Shown here: piece after piece, positions 6,671 to 11,717 of the stretch
Layout: each line of letters starts with the position of its first letter
Numbering within the stretch: the first letter of the stretch is position 1
DNA from: Fimenecus sp045579305
Lineage (GTDB): Bacteria; Bacillota; Clostridia; Oscillospirales; Acutalibacteraceae
Length of the DNA: 11,717 nucleotides
Direction: 5' to 3'
Assembly: GCA_045579305.1 (NCBI GenBank)
Contig: JAZNLY010000117.1
Location: 1 to 11,717, forward strand
Notes under the pieces: model-generated
What the model was told of the DNA's origin: nothing
Database searches by the model: none
What the model saw: only the letters and a program-made list of their open reading frames with translations
Translations under genes and position numbers: made by a program

Positions 6671-6705
6671 TCAATTCTGCATTCAGAATTTCGCATTCAG
6701 CATTC
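6671..6705 (-). repeat. Five degenerate heptanucleotide repeats across a stop codon
   Basis: Read on the minus strand the sequence divides into five 7-base units: GAATGCT, GAATGCG, AAATTCT, GAATGCA, GAATTGA. The first units encode the last residues of the GH43-like protein (LNAKF) and the TGA stop (6685-6683) lies across the third and fourth. Within it AATTCTG and CAGAATT (6673-6690) form a perfect 7-bp hairpin followed by AT-rich sequence, which may serve as a weak terminator for the operon. Confidence 0.5.
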
Positions 6706-7573
6706 TCTTAAATTCTTCATCCGTTATGTGCATAACTGAGCCGTGGCGTGGACGAAGATAGTCAAGGGAGTGTTTTTCTTTATCCACTTTTGTAAAATGG
6801 ATTAAGTCTGATGATTCCTGCATAAAATATCCGCCTGATTTGAACTGGTCAGCAATAAGCACATATTTATCTGTACCGAGAATCTTATATGTACAATGAC
6901 CTTCTAATGCTGTATCTGCAACAGAAATTCTGTTGTTTTCAGGTTCAATATAAGGTCCTGAAAGGTTATCGGACACTACATAACATATTCCGTCCTGCTT
7001 TTCGTCAGCAACAAAGAGATAGAATTTACCATCCTTTTCGATTATGTCACCGTCAATAGCCGCCATACCACTTGTAGGGTTATATAAAACTTGTGGCTCG
7101 GTTGTGAGAGTAACAAAATCTTTTGTATATGCATACCAGGGGATAGTGTGCCATCCCTCGTCCTCGTTATTGTTACTCCAATAAATCATATATTCCTGTC
7201 TTTTTTTATCATATATGACCTGTGGTGCCCACACACGATTTGCAGACTTTGTAGCTTCAAACTGCGAAAAGTCAATGATTCTTTCATTTTCCCAATGTAC
7301 AAGGTCAACGCTGTCCCATATAACCATCGAGTTGTTACTTGCCCAACCGTCATAACAACGCATATCTGTGGCGATTATATGAAAAACTCCATCCTGACCG
7401 CGGAAAATATACGGGTCACGACAACATTTTTTACCGAGAGTCTGTTTGATTACAGGCTCATTGTTATTTAATGCAGTAAAATTGTATCCGTCACAAGAAA
7501 CTGCGAAATGTACAGATTCGTTTTCAGGCTCATTACCTGTAAAGTAACAGAAAAGATATTTTGTAAGATTCAT
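6683..7573 (-). CDS. GH43-like glycoside hydrolase, cytoplasmic paralogue
   Basis: 296 residues from the ATG at 7573-7571, with CGGAG nine to ten bases upstream inside the end of the MATE gene. The stop and start share one base (TAATG), so translation is probably coupled. There is no signal peptide or membrane segment; the protein opens directly with the propeller motif KYLFCYFTGN. Motifs match the paralogue at 1168-2193 in order: CCRDPY (50-55), WAPQ (115-118), IDGDI (173-177), LEGH (223-226), RPRHGSV (274-280). Asp53, Asp174/Asp176 and Glu224 are the candidate catalytic residues (inferred). An intracellular GH43 enzyme usually cleaves imported oligosaccharides, yet no sugar importer is present here; its partners are an Na+/H+ antiporter and a MATE exporter. 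The last residues are encoded by a heptamer repeat, so the C-terminus may have been altered by the repeat. Lost catalysis cannot be excluded. Confidence 0.85.
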   Translation of the reverse strand: MNLTKYLFCYFTGNEPENESVHFAVSCDGYNFTALNNNEPVIKQTLGKKCCRDPYIFRGQDGVFHIIATDMRCYDGWASNNSMVIWDSVDLVHWENERIIDFSQFEATKSANRVWAPQVIYDKKRQEYMIYWSNNNEDEGWHTIPWYAYTKDFVTLTTEPQVLYNPTSGMAAIDGDIIEKDGKFYLFVADEKQDGICYVVSDNLSGPYIEPENNRISVADTALEGHCTYKILGTDKYVLIADQFKSGGYFMQESSDLIHFTKVDKEKHSLDYLRPRHGSVMHITDEEFKRMLNAKF

Positions 7574-8928
7574 TATTTAATACTCCGTTTTTTTCTGTTG
7601 TAAATTATAAAATATGCCACTGTCTGCGCTACAAATGTCACACCCCAGGAAACGGTATATGAATGATATAACCATTCAAGTGAGTGAAACTGTGGAAGTT
7701 GGAAGATAGTGTAAATCCAACCGATACGAATACCACAAACACCTAAAACCGAGATAATCATAGGTACAAGTGAAACTCCCATACCACGAAGTCCGCCTGT
7801 TGAAACGTCCATAAGACCTAAAAGTGAAAACGGAATAAACAGACAAGCCATTCTGATAAGTCCATATTCAATGGCTTCAGGAGAATCTGTAATGTAAATT
7901 GAAAGCAATTTCGGACCGAGCAAGTACATTATGGTTGAAATTGTAAGTCCTATTGTAACCACACAACAAAGGCACATAATCAGGACTTTCTTTGCTCGTC
8001 TGTACTGGTTTGCACCGATATTCTGTCCCGTAAAATTAAGTGTTGTCTGATGGAATGCGTTCAGAGTTACATAAACAAATCCTTCAATATTAAGTGCTGC
8101 CGCATTTCCTGACATTGCAACTGAACCAAATGAATTGATTGACGACTGAATAATAACGTTTGAAATTGAGAAAAGTGAACCCTGAATTCCTGCGGGTAAA
8201 CCGATTTTAATCATCTGCAAAAGTTCATCTTTATAGAATTTAAGTTTTGAAAAATGAAGTTTGCAACAATCATTTCGTTTGACAAGTGTGATAACAACAA
8301 GTATTGCAGAAACGCCCTGTGAAATTGTAGTTGCCAATGCAACACCTGCTACATTGAGATGAAAAACAGTTACAAAAAACACATTGAGTATGACATTTAC
8401 AACGCCTGCAATAGTCAGGAAAATAAGAGGGGACTTTGTGTCACCGGATGCACGGAGAATGGATGCACAGAAATTGTAAAGCATCATAAACACAATTCCT
8501 GCAAAATAGATTTTCATATAAAGTGCAGAAAGTGGAAGCACATCTTCGGGAGTGTCCATCCATTTTAAAAAAGTTTCAGAAAAACTTACACCGATTATTG
8601 TAAGAATCACACCACCCACAAGTGCTGTCGGAATAGCTGTATGAATTGCCCTGTGAGCTTTTTTGTTGTCATTTGCACCCAGAGCCTGTGCAACAATAAC
8701 ACCGGCACCTACGGAAAGTCCTATAAAAAGATTGACAATAAGGTTAGTGACAGCGCCTGTCGCACCAACTGCTGCAACAGAGATACTTCCACAAAACCGA
8801 CCTACAATAACAAGGTCAGCTGCATTGAAGAGAAGTTGTAAAAGCCCTGTAAGGATTATTGGAATTGTGTATGCAATAACGTTCTTGAACAAAGAACCGT
8901 TAAGCATATCGATGTTTCTTTTGCTCAT
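7573..8928 (-). CDS. MATE-family multidrug/toxic compound exporter
   Basis: 451 residues, the usual MATE length, with about 12 hydrophobic segments in two repeated halves. The N-terminal stretch is characteristic: an amphipathic start, then PIILTGLLQLLFNAADLVIVGRF, followed by the glycine-rich VAAVGATGAVTNLIVNLFIGLSVGAGVIVAQALGA-like block at about residues 50-85. The second half contains the counterpart region GLPAGIQGSLFSISNVIIQSS around residue 245. MATE proteins use a Na+ or H+ gradient to export organic cations or other small compounds across the cell membrane. The start ATG at 8928-8926 has AGGCGG four to five bases upstream. It sits 23 bp below an NhaC antiporter gene and overlaps the following GH43-like gene by one base. 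The antiporter could supply or balance the ion gradient used for export; that link is inference. Substrate unknown. Confidence 0.92.
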   Translation of the reverse strand: MSKRNIDMLNGSLFKNVIAYTIPIILTGLLQLLFNAADLVIVGRFCGSISVAAVGATGAVTNLIVNLFIGLSVGAGVIVAQALGANDNKKAHRAIHTAIPTALVGGVILTIIGVSFSETFLKWMDTPEDVLPLSALYMKIYFAGIVFMMLYNFCASILRASGDTKSPLIFLTIAGVVNVILNVFFVTVFHLNVAGVALATTISQGVSAILVVITLVKRNDCCKLHFSKLKFYKDELLQMIKIGLPAGIQGSLFSISNVIIQSSINSFGSVAMSGNAAALNIEGFVYVTLNAFHQTTLNFTGQNIGANQYRRAKKVLIMCLCCVVTIGLTISTIMYLLGPKLLSIYITDSPEAIEYGLIRMACLFIPFSLLGLMDVSTGGLRGMGVSLVPMIISVLGVCGIRIGWIYTIFQLPQFHSLEWLYHSYTVSWGVTFVAQTVAYFIIYNRKKRSIK

Positions 8929-8951
8929 AATACCGCCTGATTTTTATGCTT

Positions 8952-10274
8952 TTAATTTGATTCTTTTTTCTTTTTCTCTGGGATAATGAAGATAAATAAA
9001 AGTGAACTTAAAAGGAGAAACATTGGATAGAAAAGATGTGAAATAATCCGGAATGCCGTCATTTCATATCCTAATGTATTTACAACTGAAAGTGCTACGA
9101 GAATCTGTGCACCATATGGGAGAATTCCCTGAAAGATACAGGAAAATGTATCGAGAATTGAAGCAGTTTTTCTTGGCGAAATCTCAAAATCCTTTGCCAT
9201 TTCACCTGCAATCGGATTTGCCATAACGATGGCAACTGTGTTATTTGCTGTGGCGATGTCCATAAGACCAACCAAAAGACCAATTCCAAGCTGACCACTT
9301 TTTTTGCCCTTGAAAACTCGTCTTATACCATTAAGTAAAGCATCAAAACCGCCATTGTGTTTTATAAGTGCACAAAGTGCAGCCACAAGAACTGCAACCA
9401 TTGATGTTTCAAACATACCTGCTGCGCCTGCCCCCATATTTGCAAGCAAATCAGAAAATGCAACTGTACCGGTCGCAAGCATTATAACACTACCGGAAAC
9501 AATACCTATAAGCAAAGTCAGGAATACATTTATTCCCACGATTCCGCTTATAAGCACAAGGACATAAGGAAGAATCTGAAGCATTTGATAGTCCGTATTG
9601 ATGTTTCCGGTAACATCGGAATTGAATGATAAGGCAAGAATAAGAGCGATAGTGGTAATTGCAGCAGGTACAACTATTGCAAAATTAGTACGGAATTTAT
9701 CTTTCATCCGGCAACCCTGACCATTACAGGCAGCAATAGTAGTATCGGAAATAAATGATAGGTTATCACCAAACATAGCACCACCAACTACTGTACCTAT
9801 ACAAAGTGGAAGCGAAAAGCCTGAGCCTTCAGAAATTGAAACTGCGATAGGAGCAATAAGAGTGATTGTACCAACGGATGTGCCCATGGCAGTGGAGACA
9901 AAACAACTGATAATAAAAAGCACAACAACTGCTAGCCTTGGCGGTGTAATTGAAAGCATAAAATATGCAACACTTTCGGCAGAGTCTCTTCCAACAACAC
10001 CCACGAAAATACCTGCAAGCATAAAGATTATGAGCATAGTGATAATATTTTTGTCACCAACACCTTGTCCCATAATTTCGAATTTCTTATCGAGAGAAAG
10101 ACCCTTTGTCTGTATCACTGCAACAAGCAATGCTACAAGAAAAGCTACGACAACGGGGACATTGTAAAATCCCATAGGAATTTTCATAACATATTCAAAA
10201 ATGATTCCCAACGATAAATAAAAGACAACGAATACTCCGATAGGAATAAGTGCCAATTTATTAGATTTTTTCAT
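8952..10274 (-). CDS. NhaC-type Na+/H+ antiporter
   Basis: 440 residues from the ATG at 10274-10272; a GTG four codons earlier (10286) is possible but would use up the weak ribosome-site sequence (AAGTGAG). About 11-12 hydrophobic segments are visible. Family marks are a serine/threonine-rich helix with STAMGTSVGT (127-136) and the NhaC-family motif FGDNLSFISDTT (168-179), followed by the cysteine pair of CNGQGC. A second, repeat-like region with NNTVAIVMANPI is near residue 345. The protein exchanges Na+ for H+ across the membrane, serving pH and Na+ balance; relatives in this superfamily also exchange small organic acids, so ion specificity is not certain. It is the first gene of an operon with the MATE exporter and a GH43-like enzyme, expressed from the promoter at 10315-10343. 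Confidence 0.88.
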   Translation of the reverse strand: MKKSNKLALIPIGVFVVFYLSLGIIFEYVMKIPMGFYNVPVVVAFLVALLVAVIQTKGLSLDKKFEIMGQGVGDKNIITMLIIFMLAGIFVGVVGRDSAESVAYFMLSITPPRLAVVVLFIISCFVSTAMGTSVGTITLIAPIAVSISEGSGFSLPLCIGTVVGGAMFGDNLSFISDTTIAACNGQGCRMKDKFRTNFAIVVPAAITTIALILALSFNSDVTGNINTDYQMLQILPYVLVLISGIVGINVFLTLLIGIVSGSVIMLATGTVAFSDLLANMGAGAAGMFETSMVAVLVAALCALIKHNGGFDALLNGIRRVFKGKKSGQLGIGLLVGLMDIATANNTVAIVMANPIAGEMAKDFEISPRKTASILDTFSCIFQGILPYGAQILVALSVVNTLGYEMTAFRIISHLFYPMFLLLSSLLFIFIIPEKKKKESN

Positions 10275-10314
10275 TATTAAACTCACTTTCTTAATTTCAA
10301 ATTAAACCTTAGGA

Positions 10315-10343
10315 ATTATATCATGCATTGAAAAGAAGTACAA
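10315..10343 (-). promoter_or_regulatory. Promoter of the NhaC-MATE-GH43 operon
   Basis: On the minus strand a perfect TATAAT (10320-10315) with TG one base upstream lies 17 bp from TTGTAC (10343-10338). Transcription would start near 10308, about 35 nt before the NhaC start codon. The weak -35 is offset by the extended -10. Confidence 0.65.
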
Positions 10344-10427
10344 TAACTATATGAAAAAAATATGAAAAGGCAGAAAAATATAAGACAAGAACGCTCTGCA
10401 TTAAGCTTGAATTTTCATTAACAATTC

Positions 10428-10455
10428 AAAAAAGGTACCCTCGAGGGTACCTTTT
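10428..10455. terminator. Palindromic bidirectional terminator
   Basis: GGTACCC (10434-10440) and GGGTACC (10445-10451) form a perfect stem over TCGA, flanked by six A on the left and four T on the right. On the minus strand the stem is followed by six T, so it ends transcription of the two unknown genes at 10577-11717 before the NhaC promoter. Confidence 0.85.
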
Positions 10456-10496
10456 ATGCTGTGTCTAACTACTCCACCTATGATACAAAATAGGGG

Positions 10497-10576
10497 CAGG
10501 TTGCAAATTAAAGGGGCAGGTTGCAATTTGAAAGAGTAGGTTGCAAATCGTGTTAGTAGGTTGCAATTTAGAAGTT
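10497..10576. repeat. Four tandem 20-bp repeats with a conserved AGGTTGCAA core
   Basis: The core AGGTTGCAA begins at 10498, 10518, 10538 and 10558, an exact 20-bp period. Each core is preceded by C (first two) or T (last two) and followed by A/T-T; the remaining 8 bases vary. The array starts right after the stop codon of the minus-strand gene at 10577 and ends about 40 bp from the terminator. The regular phase puts every core on one face of the helix (nearly two turns), which suits a DNA-binding protein, but no such protein is visible. Confidence 0.7.
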
Positions 10577-11080
10577 TCAGTATTTCAATATTTCAATTTT
10601 TATTTGCTCAGCTATACCTTTTGCCTCTTTTATAAGTTTAAAGGCATTTGTGTTATAAAAATCCTCAAAATTTATAACTTGAGCTTGTTGGTTTGAAATG
10701 AGTTTATATATCCGACCATTAAATTTCATAAGTTTACTGTATATTTCAGTCGGCATAAAGATGAACAAGGTAACCTTATTTCTTTCGATATATGTGTTTA
10801 TTTCATTCAATTTTATATTAAAATAATCTGCATCTGCATATGCTGTCGTTTCCATAGTCTGAATATCAGCATCCACTTTTATTTGAATATCTATGGAGTC
10901 TAGTATGCCAATCAATTCACAAAATGCTTCATATTGCTTGTCTGTTTTCCATAGTTCTTTTTCTTTTTTGGATTGGAGTTTATGAGCAATAATTATGCCA
11001 AGCAATGTCATTAACCCACCAATAACAGCACTTGCTAAGCTATTAATCAAATTGAATAATTCATTTTGCAAATTAGCCAC
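10577..11080 (-). CDS. Small membrane protein of unknown function
   Basis: About 167 residues from a GTG at 11080, which overlaps the stop of the upstream gene by 8 bp. A TTG three codons later (11071) is an alternative, since TAGGTGG lies at good spacing before it. I do not recognise a family. A short N-terminal stretch is followed by one clear transmembrane segment at residues about 14-33 (SLASAVIGGLMTLLGIIIAH) and then a strongly charged stop-transfer run (KLQSKKEKELWK). The remaining 130 residues are soluble, mostly helical and partly coiled-coil-like, with a Phe/Tyr-rich end. The positive charges just after the helix suggest the large domain is cytoplasmic. Coupling to the upstream anchored protein suggests they act together at the membrane. 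No function is proposed. Confidence 0.75.
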   Translation of the reverse strand: MANLQNELFNLINSLASAVIGGLMTLLGIIIAHKLQSKKEKELWKTDKQYEAFCELIGILDSIDIQIKVDADIQTMETTAYADADYFNIKLNEINTYIERNKVTLFIFMPTEIYSKLMKFNGRIYKLISNQQAQVINFEDFYNTNAFKLIKEAKGIAEQIKIEILKY

Positions 11081-11717
11081 CTACAATTTCTATTTTGGTA
11101 ATTGATTGAGCACTTATGTTTGCGTTTAATCCACCATAATAAATGGCTTCGTCTTTATATTTTTTGCCAATATCTCCCTCATAAAAGTTAGAAACATATA
11201 ACACTTGGCTACTATCTATAACATTACCCGATGCATCATAAAAATAAATACTAGCTGCAAAACTTGACTTTGACGCGCTTTCAGGTTGTTTCACTTTTTC
11301 ATAATCAATAAAAATTGTCAAACCACTTCCATTATCAGTGTACACCATATTATAATTTGTAATTTTAACAGCTCCCCAGTCACTTCCGTGTTCACAATAA
11401 ATAATGTCATCATATATTACCTCAATATCTATGGGCGCTGCTGTAATAGGCTCTGTAGTTTGAGGTTGAGTTACAGTTTGATTATTTGCGCCGAAATCAT
11501 CCTCTGTATATGGTTGATTACTACCCGAGCCATGATAATCATTACCACCACCAAATAAAGCAGAAATTATTATAACCACAACAACTGCAACGGCAGCTAT
11601 TATTACGATTTTCTTTTTATTGTCATTATTAACAGTTGATTTTGTGTTCGTTCCATCAGAAACCGAGTGGCTTTCTTGAATTGTTTCATACTTCTCAATA
11701 GCCTCTTCAATTTTAGC
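11073..11717 (-). CDS. Single-pass membrane protein with extracytoplasmic domain, N-terminus outside window
   Basis: The frame is open through the right edge (214 codons visible) and ends at the TAA at 11075-11073. An internal GTG at 11579 is not the start: upstream codons continue in frame with a helical, acidic stretch (AKIEEAIEKYETIQ), a polar linker, then KKK and a strongly hydrophobic helix of Ile, Val and Ala (visible residues about 36-54). After it comes a Gly/Ser/Thr/Gln-rich linker (residues about 56-85) and a beta-rich domain of about 125 residues ending in KIEIVGG. The topology is cytoplasmic N-terminus, one helix, outer C-terminal domain. The outer domain, with alternating beta strands and a YFYDASGNVIDSS-like turn, resembles small immunoglobulin-like or FxLYD-like surface domains, but I cannot assign it. 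It overlaps the next gene, so the two are co-translated. Confidence 0.75.
   Translation of the reverse strand, partial: AKIEEAIEKYETIQESHSVSDGTNTKSTVNNDNKKKIVIIAAVAVVVVIIISALFGGGNDYHGSGSNQPYTEDDFGANNQTVTQPQTTEPITAAPIDIEVIYDDIIYCEHGSDWGAVKITNYNMVYTDNGSGLTIFIDYEKVKQPESASKSSFAASIYFYDASGNVIDSSQVLYVSNFYEGDIGKKYKDEAIYYGGLNANISAQSITKIEIVGG

Larger units (their letters stand above)
5889..6682. other. Gene-poor interval between the two minus-strand operons
   Basis: No conventional protein gene is supported in these 794 bp. From the ABC side it holds the ABC promoter, a small terminator, the long terminal hairpin, the body of the candidate RNA, its promoter inside a palindrome, and the plus-strand promoter-terminator pair. 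The part at 6505-6590 is AT-rich and I see nothing further in it. Confidence 0.7.

Noticed and set aside
7091..7471. 126-residue plus-strand frame
   Set aside because: It is antisense to the GH43-like gene, is rich in Ile, Cys and Val without any domain pattern, and has no ribosome site.
8663..8986. 107-residue plus-strand frame across the MATE and NhaC gene ends
   Set aside because: It lies opposite strongly supported transporter genes; its composition is a by-product of their codons.
9862..10167. 101-residue plus-strand frame opposite the antiporter gene
   Set aside because: Its Thr/Ile/Ser-rich composition is what the complement of a hydrophobic membrane gene gives; no start signal or motif.
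10497..10576. CRISPR array
   Set aside because: The period is only 20 bp with a 9-12 bp conserved core and 8-bp variable parts, far shorter than CRISPR repeats and spacers, and no cas gene is present.

Overview
The window looks like chromosome of a low-GC Gram-positive anaerobe of the class Clostridia, most likely a gut or rumen Oscillospiraceae/Ruminococcus-type bacterium. The basis is AT-rich DNA, AGGAG-type ribosome binding sites, sigma-A-like promoters with TATAAT boxes, and the gene families present (DUF1015, GH43-like enzymes, MATE and NhaC transporters, paired ABC exporters). The genus is inference. All complete genes lie on the minus strand; only a truncated DUF1015 gene at the left edge is on the plus strand.

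Layout from left to right: (1) the 3' part of a DUF1015-family gene (+); (2) a convergent intergenic stretch in which a 279-bp fold-back, MITE-like element appears to have inserted into the loop of a bidirectional terminator; (3) a minus-strand cluster, read right to left: promoter at about 5950, two full ABC exporter half-transporters with overlapping ends (probable heterodimer), then a GH43-like enzyme with an N-terminal hydrophobic anchor and its own promoter; (4) a roughly 790-bp gene-poor gap, described below; (5) a second minus-strand operon, read right to left: NhaC-type Na+/H+ antiporter, MATE exporter, and a second, cytoplasmic GH43-like paralogue whose start overlaps the MATE stop; (6) a bidirectional terminator and four 20-bp tandem repeats; (7) two overlapping minus-strand genes of unknown function, the upstream one running off the right edge.

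The gap in (4) holds the strongest candidate for something undescribed. It contains a minus-strand promoter whose -10 box sits inside a perfect 9+9 bp palindrome. About 410 nt of purine-rich sequence with local hairpins follows, ending in a very stable multi-part hairpin and T-rich tail. I read this as a free-standing, possibly repressible non-coding RNA gene of a class I do not recognise. Next to it, on the plus strand, a near-consensus promoter fires straight into an intrinsic terminator.

Functionally, the two operons share one theme: a membrane exporter (ABC pair or MATE) made together with a GH43-like beta-propeller enzyme. One enzyme copy carries a membrane anchor and the other does not. 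Whether the enzymes act on glycans that are exported, imported or anchored cannot be told from sequence alone.
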